DNA of 25,918 bases from NCBI GenBank assembly GCA_964371655.1, contig CAYJOD010000089.1, forward strand, positions 1 to 25,918. Reading direction: 5' to 3'. Position 1 is the first letter of the stretch; the number at the start of each line of letters is the position of its first letter. Below the pieces are notes generated by a model, which saw only the letters and a program-made list of their open reading frames with translations, made no database searches and was not told the DNA's origin. This DNA comes from CAZGSN01 sp964371655. GTDB lineage: Bacteria > Desulfobacterota > Binatia > HRBIN30. Positions 14,343 through 21,144 of this stretch are shown here, in pieces. The position numbers were made by a program, and so were the translations under genes.

Positions 14343-14464
14343 ATGAATCGCCGAACAAGATGCCGGACCGAATGGCGAGGAGCGTGGTCACATTCCGGTT
14401 CCAATTCGGGCGTCCCTGGCGGGATTCTCGTCCTGGAATGATCGGTCCACCGCGCAATCATCAG

Positions 14465-14550
14465 GCCGAACCAGGCGCTCTAGCCAACGGCATGAACATC
14501 TCTCTTTATCGTGGGCTGCAGTGCGCCGCGGCTCAACGCAGGCGTTCGGC
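14465..14550 (+). other. Integron attC-like recombination site 1
   Basis: Left end GCCGAAC (R'' box, 14465-14471) is the exact complement of the right end GTTCGGC (R' box, 14544-14550). Inside, GGCGCT and TAGCC on the left partly mirror GGCTCAACGCAGGC (14530-14543) on the right. This is the L''/L' layout of attC sites, whose 3' half typically reads GGCTnAAC...GCGTTnGGC. The length is 86 bp, within the known range. The next ORF starts 28 bp after the R' box, as in gene cassettes. The R' box has C where the GTTRRRY consensus has a purine, so the call is probable rather than certain. Confidence 0.6.
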
Positions 14551-14577
14551 TTGCCTTGACCTCAAGTTGGGACGTGA

Positions 14578-15027
14578 ATGACCTGGAATCCGGTTGAGCA
14601 TACGGATGATGATAATCTTCGGTGGTGCTGGCTGCGGGCTATCGAGTGGGGTCGCTGGCCAATGTTTCTGTCTCAGCCAGTCGCGCCCTTGCTGCTGGTT
14701 TGGCTCTCATGGGACCAAGTCATCTTTTCGGCCATCATCGCTAACCTCTTCTGGGCGGGTTTCGTCCGCTACCAGTTCGTAAGCGTGGCGGCAGCTTCTG
14801 CTGGCCCTATCGTCGTCCGCTTGAGGTGGTTGACGTGGCCCTTGGCGACGACGTACCTCTATTGGGAAGGCCGAAGGCCAGAGTGTTGCGTCTCGCTCGC
14901 CTGGCCGATTCTTGTCCTCATCATAGGTGCATTTCCTACCACCCGAATCGGGCGTATCCAGGTACGATTCATGCGCGAACTAGGCTATGAGCCCACTGCG
15001 TCGAATCCCCTATCCGAGCGCGCCTAG
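14578..15027 (+). CDS. Small membrane protein of unknown function (cassette-like)
   Basis: A 149-residue Trp-rich protein from ATG 14578, with GGGA about 8 bases upstream. Hydrophobic stretches at about 34-50, 51-72 and 104-120 suggest two to four membrane passes, with a basic loop (RYQF, VVRLRW) between. The C-terminus is soluble (RIGRIQVRFMRELGYEPT). I do not recognise the family. It begins 28 bp after the R' box of attC-like site 1, the position expected for a cassette gene. No second attC is visible right after its stop. Confidence 0.6.
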   Translation: MTWNPVEHTDDDNLRWCWLRAIEWGRWPMFLSQPVAPLLLVWLSWDQVIFSAIIANLFWAGFVRYQFVSVAAASAGPIVVRLRWLTWPLATTYLYWEGRRPECCVSLAWPILVLIIGAFPTTRIGRIQVRFMRELGYEPTASNPLSERA

Positions 15028-15086
15028 AGCGAGAGGGTATCACGTAGGGGTGTTGAGATTCATCGCGAAGGATCGCCTGAGGGCTG

Positions 15087-15515
15087 ATGCGACTTTACGA
15101 ATTCTTACGTGGTGCAGCCGGACGGCCGTACCGAGAGCTAGTGCAGCACCAGATCCGTCGCCAAGGAACACGGATTCTGCGCGAGGCAGCATTCGCGGAA
15201 ATGCATCTTCTTCCCCCCGCTCTTCAGCCATTAGCCGAAAGTTACTTCGATGTCGTGAACGAGACGCTTCTGTGCGACGCGGGATTTTGGCGGACCGCAA
15301 CGTGCCAGTCGGCGGTGGATGCAGTCATCCGTTTGGCAAATCAACACTTCGGTCTCGCACTTAATATACCGGTGGAACCCGCAGCCATGTCTGGAATCGA
15401 CCAGGAACTCGCCTTCTGTTTGTTCCAAATGGCGACGCTCAGTTTCGCGTACAATGCGTCGGACCAAAAGGGTCTCCGCAAGTTCATGGGAATTCGAAAA
15501 GGATTGTTTCGCTGA
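15087..15515 (+). CDS. Hypothetical protein, 142 residues
   Basis: The ATG at 15087 follows GAGGG with a very short spacer. The product is soluble with no signal peptide or membrane segment. It is predicted helical and contains MRLYEFLRGAAGRPYRELVQ at the N-terminus and an FGLALNIP...FCLFQMATLSFAY hydrophobic core. I do not recognise it. It lies 59 bp after the preceding membrane-protein gene and 86 bp before the next gene, all on the + strand, within the block of orphan genes bracketed by attC-like sites. Confidence 0.5.
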   Translation: MRLYEFLRGAAGRPYRELVQHQIRRQGTRILREAAFAEMHLLPPALQPLAESYFDVVNETLLCDAGFWRTATCQSAVDAVIRLANQHFGLALNIPVEPAAMSGIDQELAFCLFQMATLSFAYNASDQKGLRKFMGIRKGLFR

Positions 15516-15601
15516 GCATGGAAGCATCTCAGTCCAAATCGGATTGCTGCCTCGCTAGACGTGGCGACGGCACACCTAACAGGCCGACAAGGGAAACGAC
15601 G

Positions 15602-16312
15602 ATGACGGATCGTGAGCACCACATTCAACAGCTGTTCACGGCCGAGCTACAGTTCCGTCTCGCGTCGGCGGTGCGGCTGGCCGTCACGGGGAACCGGCAG
15701 CCGCTCGATCTCCCCACGGAGTGGGTCCACGGCCAGCATCGCGTGCGGTACGAGGAGATTGCGCTGCGGCAGGACCAAGCAGAGTATGCAGCAGCATTCC
15801 TTCAGCGGTCGGCGACCTACCTCATGGCGGTCGCGATGAAGGATGCGATTCGGGCTGTCGTGCTTGATCCGAAGGCGTCTTCGGACTCCAATGTGCAGGC
15901 CGCCTATCAGACCGCGCGACTCATTCGCAACGCTTTCGCGCACGCGCCCTTCACACCCACGTGGTCGATCGATCCAGACTGTCGAGACAAGACCTTCGCC
16001 ATTCCTGACCTGATCACGCTCGATACGACTGGCTTGGACGGCACAGCCTTCCACTGGCGCCACTACGGAGGACCACTGGCTCTGTTCCGTCTTTGCGGGT
16101 TCGTTCGAACTGCGATCTTGAAAGACGAGGCTGCGCCACGAAAAGTCGTGCCGATGCCCAGCAGGTCGATCGTGCAGCAGGGCGACCTGATCTTGGAGAA
16201 AGTCGATGCAATTTCGCCGGACGCTCTTCCTGTCGAATGCAACAGGTGCGCTGATGGAGGGATCGATCTCGGAGACGGACACGTGCTCTACCCAGTCGAC
16301 AAGGATACGTAG
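15602..16312 (+). CDS. Hypothetical protein with HEPN-like RxxxxH motif
   Basis: A 236-residue soluble protein. I chose ATG 15602 because AAGGGAAA lies about 6 bases upstream; in-frame sequence back to 15518 lacks this. The helical first half ends in TARLIRNAFAHAPFTPTW, where R109-N-A-F-A-H114 fits the Rx4-6H motif that marks the active site of HEPN-type RNases in toxins and abortive-infection proteins. The spacing from a preceding long helix (YLMAVAMKDAIRAVV) is also HEPN-like. The C-terminal half is unrecognised. HEPN membership is inferred from one motif and helix pattern, so it is tentative. The location, among mobile cassette-like genes and near a VapBC pair, suits a defence or toxin role. 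Confidence 0.55.
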   Translation: MTDREHHIQQLFTAELQFRLASAVRLAVTGNRQPLDLPTEWVHGQHRVRYEEIALRQDQAEYAAAFLQRSATYLMAVAMKDAIRAVVLDPKASSDSNVQAAYQTARLIRNAFAHAPFTPTWSIDPDCRDKTFAIPDLITLDTTGLDGTAFHWRHYGGPLALFRLCGFVRTAILKDEAAPRKVVPMPSRSIVQQGDLILEKVDAISPDALPVECNRCADGGIDLGDGHVLYPVDKDT

Positions 16313-16399
16313 GCGCGTGATGGAGCGAGGATCAAGCCGTCGCAGCGGAGCTCAGACAACGGCAAGAGGGCGGCGTCGCCTGAGCGAGGCTTGATAGTA

Positions 16400-16954
16400 A
16401 TGACGTGGTGGACGCCGGTACAATGGATCCTCACGGCGATCGGAATCGTCATAGCCCTGTTCGTCCTCCGGCGCAGTCGCTACCCTGCCGTCCAGTTCCT
16501 TCAAGTCGAAGCGGAGTGCACCGCACGCCATCCAGATTGGGCGTACCATGAGTATCTCCGCCTCGCCTTGCTTTGTACCGGTGCAGATATCTTTGCTCCC
16601 CAGGTCTTTCTGGAATGCGATCATTCCCACCCCCTCACGCGCTGGGGCATAGGAACAACACGATCAGCCTTCAAGTCGATTGATCCCCTGCCCAACCCGT
16701 GGAAGAATGGGCAGGTCTTGCGGTTTGAGCTTGGAGATCACGAGTTCCGAGATCTCAAGGCTCGTGGGTGCGCCGACGCTCACGTCCCCTCCCAGCTCTT
16801 CCCCAGCAGGGTACGCTTCGCCATCTACCACAGCGGGGGTCGCCTCTTGGCGGCCCGATCCTCATGGCGTTTTCGTCGCGTGCTCAGGGACTTCGACTCC
16901 TTGTGCCGCGAGCCAATGCGTCAGCCTAAAACCGCGCGATGGGCCGATGAGTGA
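16400..16954 (+). CDS. Membrane-anchored hypothetical protein with its own attC-like site
   Basis: A 184-residue protein from ATG 16400; a TTG at 16391 is also in frame. One predicted N-terminal membrane anchor (about residues 8-23, WILTAIGIVIALFVL) is followed by a basic stretch and a soluble domain with beta-like segments (EYLRLALLCTG, VRFAIYHSGGRLLAARS). I do not recognise the family. The stop codon is followed after only 6 bases by an attC-like site, the classic gene-attC spacing of an integron cassette. Its promoter is not apparent. Confidence 0.6.
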   Translation: MTWWTPVQWILTAIGIVIALFVLRRSRYPAVQFLQVEAECTARHPDWAYHEYLRLALLCTGADIFAPQVFLECDHSHPLTRWGIGTTRSAFKSIDPLPNPWKNGQVLRFELGDHEFRDLKARGCADAHVPSQLFPSRVRFAIYHSGGRLLAARSSWRFRRVLRDFDSLCREPMRQPKTARWADE

Positions 16955-16960
16955 CGGCCC

Positions 16961-17023
16961 GCCCAACCCGACAATGGAGACCGACGCGAAAAGAACGCGC
17001 GGCTCATCGCCACGGCGTTCGGC
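16961..17023 (+). other. Integron attC-like recombination site 2
   Basis: A 63-bp site. The R''-type box GCCCAAC (16961-16967) fits RYYYAAC exactly. The R'-type box GTTCGGC (17017-17023) is preceded by GCGCGGCTCATCGCCACGGC, very like the L' side of known attC sites. GGAGACCGACGCG on the left partly pairs with CGCGCGGCTCATC on the right around an AAAAGAA loop. It begins 6 bases after the stop of the upstream gene. As in site 1, the R' box has C at a purine position. Confidence 0.65.
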
Positions 17024-17070
17024 GTGAGGGCAGCGCGCACTGTGGGCCGGGGCGGGAGGTAAGGTGCTGG

Positions 17071-17107
17071 TTGCGGGCGTCCGTGAAGGGCGTATAGATA
17101 GGCGTAT
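17071..17107 (+). promoter_or_regulatory. Candidate promoter/operator of the toxin-antitoxin pair
   Basis: TTGCGG (17071-17076), a 16-bp spacer and TATAGA (17093-17098) resemble a sigma-70 promoter. The antitoxin ATG lies only 7 bases after the -10 box, so the transcript would be leaderless. The word GGCGTAT occurs twice (17089-17095 and 17101-17107), 12 bp apart, flanking and overlapping the -10 box and start codon. That spacing would suit autorepression by a ribbon-helix-helix antitoxin. This is inferred from pattern only. Confidence 0.35.
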
Positions 17108-17354
17108 GCCGAGAATGCAGGTCTACCTCCCTGACGCCATGTACAAGCAAGTGAAGGCGCGTAGCCTCCCGGTCTCGGAGCTCCTGCAGGAGGCCGTCCG
17201 AGCCGAGCTACGTCGACAGGATCTGCTTGCGGAAACCGATCGCTACTTAGCGGGCCTGATCGCCGAGGTTGGAGCACCGAGCATCGCCCAGCGCACGCGC
17301 GCCGCTGCGGTGGCACGGCGCCTAGCGCAGCGCCCCGTTCGTAAGGCGGGGTAA
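17106..17354 (+). CDS. Ribbon-helix-helix antitoxin, VapB-type
   Basis: An 82-residue protein. I chose ATG 17106 so the product opens with MPRMQVYLPDAMYKQVKARS, a short beta strand and helix typical of CopG/RHH DNA-binding domains, followed by SELLQEAVRAEL. The C-terminal half (LLAETDRYLAGLIAEVG, then an Arg/Ala-rich tail) would wrap and neutralise the toxin. It ends 5 bases before a PIN-domain gene, the standard antitoxin-toxin order. It begins 82 bp after attC-like site 2. Toxin-antitoxin pairs are frequent in cassette arrays, where they can stabilise the DNA. Confidence 0.85.
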   Translation: MPRMQVYLPDAMYKQVKARSLPVSELLQEAVRAELRRQDLLAETDRYLAGLIAEVGAPSIAQRTRAAAVARRLAQRPVRKAG

Positions 17355-17359
17355 AGGGC

Positions 17360-17740
17360 GTGCTTGTCCTCGATTCAGGCGGAGTCAGCAGGCTTGCCGA
17401 ACGGTCCCGGCAGGCGGTCGCGTTAATTCTCGCTCTGCGAGAACAAGGGCTGTGGCCGCCCGTCGTTCCTTCCGTTGTCCTGGTTGAGTGCCTGCACGGT
17501 CATGCGGGTCGCGACGCCCTTGCCAACCGTTTCTTGAAGACCTGCGATGTCGTGGAAGAGATTTCCGAACCGCTGGCGCGGCGCGCGGCGCTGCTGCGCA
17601 GACGGTCTCGTCGCGGTTCCGCCGTTGACGCTCTGGTCGTGGCGTTCGCGGAGCCCGACGGCACCGCTCTGACTTCAGATCTTGACGATCTCGAGGCGCT
17701 CGCGGTGCACGCGAACCATGTGAGCGTGGAGAGGATTTGA
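17360..17740 (+). CDS. PIN-domain toxin, VapC-type RNase
   Basis: A 126-residue PIN-domain protein starting at GTG 17360. Conserved acidic residues are all present: D5 in MLVLDSGG, E43 in SVVLVECLHG, D90 in GSAVDALVVAFA, and D107 with D109/D110 in LTSDLDDLEAL. These would bind Mg2+ for RNA cleavage; many VapC proteins cut initiator tRNA or other structured RNAs, but the target here is unknown. Length and order with the antitoxin fit VapBC. It is probably co-transcribed and translationally linked with the antitoxin through the 5-base gap. Confidence 0.9.
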   Translation: MLVLDSGGVSRLAERSRQAVALILALREQGLWPPVVPSVVLVECLHGHAGRDALANRFLKTCDVVEEISEPLARRAALLRRRSRRGSAVDALVVAFAEPDGTALTSDLDDLEALAVHANHVSVERI

Positions 17741-17814
17741 CCAGATGGGGGGCGCGCGCGGCGCAGGCTACTCCGACGGATGACCGCCCGGGCACCGTTG
17801 CCCCAAGAGCCACG

Positions 17815-17870
17815 GCGTGGTGCACCGCATCAGCGCGCGGGGGATGGACGATTTCATGCTTCACTGAAGG
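17815..17870. repeat. 56-bp dispersed repeat, copy 2
   Basis: Partner of 13754-13809 in the same orientation. The two copies bracket the orphan-gene and toxin-antitoxin block, about 4 kb apart. Confidence 0.6.
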
Positions 17871-17953
17871 TTCCTGGTGCCAGCAGCTTGGGTTGCCCCT
17901 GCTCGGCGGCATTCGCCGCGACGACAACATATGCATCCAGACAGAACACGGTT

Positions 17954-17983
17954 GAGAAATGGGTAGCCCCGTGGCTATGAAAT
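17954..17983 (+). promoter_or_regulatory. Weak candidate promoter of the cytochrome-sensor operon
   Basis: TTGAGA (17954-17959), an 18-bp spacer and TATGAA (17978-17983) lie just upstream of the start at 18006. The match is modest and the region is not otherwise marked. I found no -24/-12 sigma-54 site here. Confidence 0.25.
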
Positions 17984-18005
17984 ACAAACGTGAAGTCCTC
18001 GTGAA

Positions 18006-19700
18006 ATGCGCGTAATCCTGGAGGTCATCAACACCGACTGCCGGTTGGTTGCGCAAACGCAACGCAGCTCGTGTCGTCTTCGCCACGTCATCGCCGCGCG
18101 CGCTTGGGTCGGTGTGCTGCGCCGCGTGGGGGTTCTAGCGCTGGCCATGCTGTTGTCGTGGCACGCGCTCCCCGCGCAGTCGGCCGAGCCTACCATTGAC
18201 GATTCGGGTGATGTCTGCGTGTCGTGCCACGACCTGTCTGCGCATGTGGAGGAATGGGCGCAGTCGATACATTTTCGAAACGGCGTCACCTGCACCAGTT
18301 GTCACGTGCAGTCCCGTCAGAGCTCATGGACTCCGGCGGACGGGAGCGGCCGGCCAGCGACCTGCCCTGACGTGCACGAGAGTGTGCTGCTGATCTGTCC
18401 GCGCTGCCATGAGGATGTGGGACAGGCGTTCCGAGCCAGCCCGCACTTCAAGAAGACGAGCACCGACTCGGCAACGCCAATCTGTACCGACTGCCACTCG
18501 CCGGCGGGAGGCTCGATCCTCTCGGGCGAGGCAATTCCGCAGCGCTGCGCGACCTGCCACAATGCCAACAGTGCCGTGGGCGCCGCGTGGGTCACGCAGA
18601 AGGCGCCGGAGCTACTACGCCTCCTGCGCCAGGTTACGCTGGCCCGCGCACTTGACCGGGAACGGTTGGAGGGCTCCGGTCGCCTCGGGAATGACCTCAC
18701 CGCGTTGGAATCCGAGCTGCGGGCCGTCGATGCGAGGTTCCGGGACATTCCCTCCGAATGGCATCGATTCAACTTCCGAGAGCTGGAAAGCCGCGCTCGT
18801 GACGTCCTGAGCACTCTGCAGTCTCTCTACGATCGGTTGGAACAGCCACCGGTGCGAAGCGAACCCGAGCCTCGGGATTCGGAGAGCGTCGGGCCAGCCG
18901 CGACGCCCCGGGGGCTGCCGCTGCGCTTCGCCGTCGCCAGTGCCGTGAGCCCAGTCGCTACCTACGAGGAGTACCGCAGATTGTTCGCTGATCTGGCGCA
19001 AGCCCTTGGCCGGCCGTACGAGTTCATCCAACGTCGGACCTACCGTGAGATCAACGAGTTGGTGTTGCGGGGCCAGCTGGATCTGGCTTTCATTTATAGC
19101 GGTGGGTACGCGGCACTCCCCAGAAATGCACCCATTGATCTCATTGCGGTGCCCGTCGTGAAAGGGAAGAACACCTATCATTCGCTGATCGTTGTCCCCC
19201 GAGACAGCGGGGTGCAGCGCTTCGAGGACCTCGAAGGTTTACGCTTCGCGTATACCGATCCGTTGTCGAACACGGGGCACCTGTACGTCGTGTTTCGCCT
19301 CAAGGAGCTGGGAAAGGACCCCGAACGTTTTTTTGCTTCGACGGTGTTTTCCGGATCCCACGATCAATCGCTCCTGGCCGTGCAGCGCGGGCTGGTGGAT
19401 GCGGCCGCGGTGAATGAGTTGGTCTACGATCGACTGGTCGTGCCCCGCAGCCGGTTTTGGAATCGCTTCCGAATCATTGAGACGTCCTCCGATTTCGGCA
19501 TGCCACCGGTTGTGGCACCGATGGCGGTGCCGCAACCGTTACGGTCACAGATGCGCGAGTTTCTCCTCCATTTGGCTGACACGGCGGAGGGACGCGAACG
19601 CCTTGCGACCCTCGGGTTTGATCGGTTCGTAAGCGCGGGGAGTGAGGTCTATGTGCCGGTTCGCAAGATCCGCGAGGCTGCGGGTGCAAAGTCCCGCTGA
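18006..19700 (+). CDS. Exported pentahaem cytochrome c fused to a PhnD-like binding domain
   Basis: A 564-residue protein. A hydrophobic segment at 41-52 followed by LPAQSAEP acts as signal peptide; the 30 residues before it are unusual and the true start may be further in. Five CxxCH haem sites follow: CVSCH (71-75), CTSCH (96-100), CPRCH (131-135), CTDCH (160-164) and CATCH (181-185). Then comes a helical linker (about 200-300). Residues about 305-555 are a PhnD-type periplasmic phosphate/phosphonate-like binding domain: GQLDLAFIYSGGYAAL, SLIVVPRDSGVQRFEDLEG, LSNTGHLY in place of the ligand-gripping STSG loop, and FSGSHDQSLLAVQRGLVDAAAVN. No ABC permease or ATPase is nearby. The next two genes are a kinase and regulator that overlap it, so I infer a sensory, not transport, role in the periplasm. 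The ligand may not be a phosphonate. Confidence 0.9.
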   Translation: MRVILEVINTDCRLVAQTQRSSCRLRHVIAARAWVGVLRRVGVLALAMLLSWHALPAQSAEPTIDDSGDVCVSCHDLSAHVEEWAQSIHFRNGVTCTSCHVQSRQSSWTPADGSGRPATCPDVHESVLLICPRCHEDVGQAFRASPHFKKTSTDSATPICTDCHSPAGGSILSGEAIPQRCATCHNANSAVGAAWVTQKAPELLRLLRQVTLARALDRERLEGSGRLGNDLTALESELRAVDARFRDIPSEWHRFNFRELESRARDVLSTLQSLYDRLEQPPVRSEPEPRDSESVGPAATPRGLPLRFAVASAVSPVATYEEYRRLFADLAQALGRPYEFIQRRTYREINELVLRGQLDLAFIYSGGYAALPRNAPIDLIAVPVVKGKNTYHSLIVVPRDSGVQRFEDLEGLRFAYTDPLSNTGHLYVVFRLKELGKDPERFFASTVFSGSHDQSLLAVQRGLVDAAAVNELVYDRLVVPRSRFWNRFRIIETSSDFGMPPVVAPMAVPQPLRSQMREFLLHLADTAEGRERLATLGFDRFVSAGSEVYVPVRKIREAAGAKSR

Positions 19701-21144
19701 AGATGCGGCCGTGCGCTGGCGGCCACGCCTCACGCTACGGGTGCGACTCGCCCTGTTGATGGTGGTCACGGTTGGGCTCATTGGTGGCCTGCAGCGGCTC
19801 TACCTGGACACGCGGGTGCTTGACGAATTTGAAGACGAGCTGGAGCTGCGGGCTCTGAGCTTCGCACGCCACCTCAGTCTGGAAAGCGTCAATCTTCTCT
19901 TGGAGCAAGATCTCGTGGGGCTGCGGAGACTCTTGAATGATGCACGAGATGCGGGCTCGGACATCGCTTATATCTTCATCTTGGACCCGAAGGACAACAT
20001 CCTGATCCACACATTCGAGTCCGAGTTCCCGGACGAAATCAGACTCCTGAACCGCTACCGTGGGCAGGAAGGGCATCAGGTGCGGCGAATCGAGGTATTC
20101 GGCGAGAAATTTCGCGACTTCGCCGTGCCGCTCTATCATGGTCAGCTCGGTGTGCTGCGGCTCGGAGTGCGGGACAAACGCATCCTTACGCGGGTGAGAT
20201 CGCTGGGCCGCGAGCTCAGCCTGCTGCTTTTCGGTATCATGGTCGTGAGCGCCACCGCGGCGTACTTGTGGACCTCCGTCAGCCTCCGGCCCTTGGCGGC
20301 GATTACCGGGGCCCTCGAACGCTTCGAGCCCGGACGGCACCACGAGACCATCGGTTTGCATCGCAACGATGAGATTGGCGACCTTGCGGAGAGGATCGAT
20401 CTGGTGACGGCTCGGCTCCACAATTCCCACACGCAAATGATGCAGACGGAAAAGATGGTGGCGGCGGGCTTGATGGCATCGGGCATCGCACACGAGATCA
20501 ACAACCCCATCTCGGGGCTGCAGAATTGTCTGCGCCGGATCCAAGCGAAACCCGACGACATCGCCCAGATCCGGGAGTACACGGCCGCCATGCTGCGCGC
20601 CACCGAACACATGGAAGCGGTCGTGCAGAGCTTGCTGAACTTCTCCCGTAGCGCGCCCAAGAAAGTCGAGTTGCTCGATCTTCGTACCGTGGTCACGCGT
20701 GCGCTTGCGCTATCCGAATTCCGGATTCGAAAGCATCGCGTCGAGATCCGACAGGCGGTCGCTCAACACCCCCTGTGGGTAAATGGCGATCAGGCGCAAC
20801 TCGTGCAAGTTGTGGTGAACGTGGTTTTGAATGCTCTGGATGCCATGCCCGAGGGAGGACTCTTGCAGATCGCCTTGACCGCTAACGATAGCCAAGTCAC
20901 GCTTGGCATACGGGACAACGGCATGGGTATCGCCCCGGAACATCTCCAGCGTATCTTCGAGCCGTTCTTCACCACCAAGGCGGTTGGCAAAGGAACGGGT
21001 CTCGGCCTCGCCGTGACGCAAAGTATTGTCCTCGACCATCACGGACGCATCAGCATCGACTCCGCGCCCGGCGCCGGCACGGAAGTGAAGATCCAGCTAC
21101 CGTTGTGTTCCAAGGAGCAGCAACCTGCCCATGAAGCTGCGTGA
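19684..21144 (+). CDS. Membrane sensor histidine kinase
   Basis: A 486-residue kinase if it starts at GTG 19684, which has GAGG six bases upstream and overlaps the preceding gene by 17 bases. ATG 19651 and GTG 19642 are alternatives. Membrane segments at about 22-40 and 178-199 enclose an extracytoplasmic region of about 135 residues (SDIAYIFILDPKDNILIHTF), reminiscent of single Cache domains. A HAMP-like linker follows, then the H-box MASGIAHEINNPISG with phospho-acceptor H270, the N-box QVVVNVVLNALDAMPEGG, and ATP-lid motifs DNGMGI, FEPFFTTK and GTGLGLAV. This is the NtrB-like kinase class. It is expected to phosphorylate the regulator encoded next, with which it overlaps by 14 bases. Its periplasmic domain could receive the signal from the fused cytochrome-binding protein. 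Confidence 0.94.
   Translation: MQSPAEDAAVRWRPRLTLRVRLALLMVVTVGLIGGLQRLYLDTRVLDEFEDELELRALSFARHLSLESVNLLLEQDLVGLRRLLNDARDAGSDIAYIFILDPKDNILIHTFESEFPDEIRLLNRYRGQEGHQVRRIEVFGEKFRDFAVPLYHGQLGVLRLGVRDKRILTRVRSLGRELSLLLFGIMVVSATAAYLWTSVSLRPLAAITGALERFEPGRHHETIGLHRNDEIGDLAERIDLVTARLHNSHTQMMQTEKMVAAGLMASGIAHEINNPISGLQNCLRRIQAKPDDIAQIREYTAAMLRATEHMEAVVQSLLNFSRSAPKKVELLDLRTVVTRALALSEFRIRKHRVEIRQAVAQHPLWVNGDQAQLVQVVVNVVLNALDAMPEGGLLQIALTANDSQVTLGIRDNGMGIAPEHLQRIFEPFFTTKAVGKGTGLGLAVTQSIVLDHHGRISIDSAPGAGTEVKIQLPLCSKEQQPAHEAA

Noticed and set aside
14350..14550. A longer attC using the GCCGAAC just after the stop at 14342 as its left box.
   Set aside because: The resulting 200-bp site exceeds usual attC length, and the inner GCCGAAC at 14465 gives a better-paired 86-bp site.
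17871..18005. Sigma-54 promoter in front of the cytochrome-PhnD gene.
   Set aside because: GG and GC dinucleotides occur but never at the required 12-base register with good flanks.
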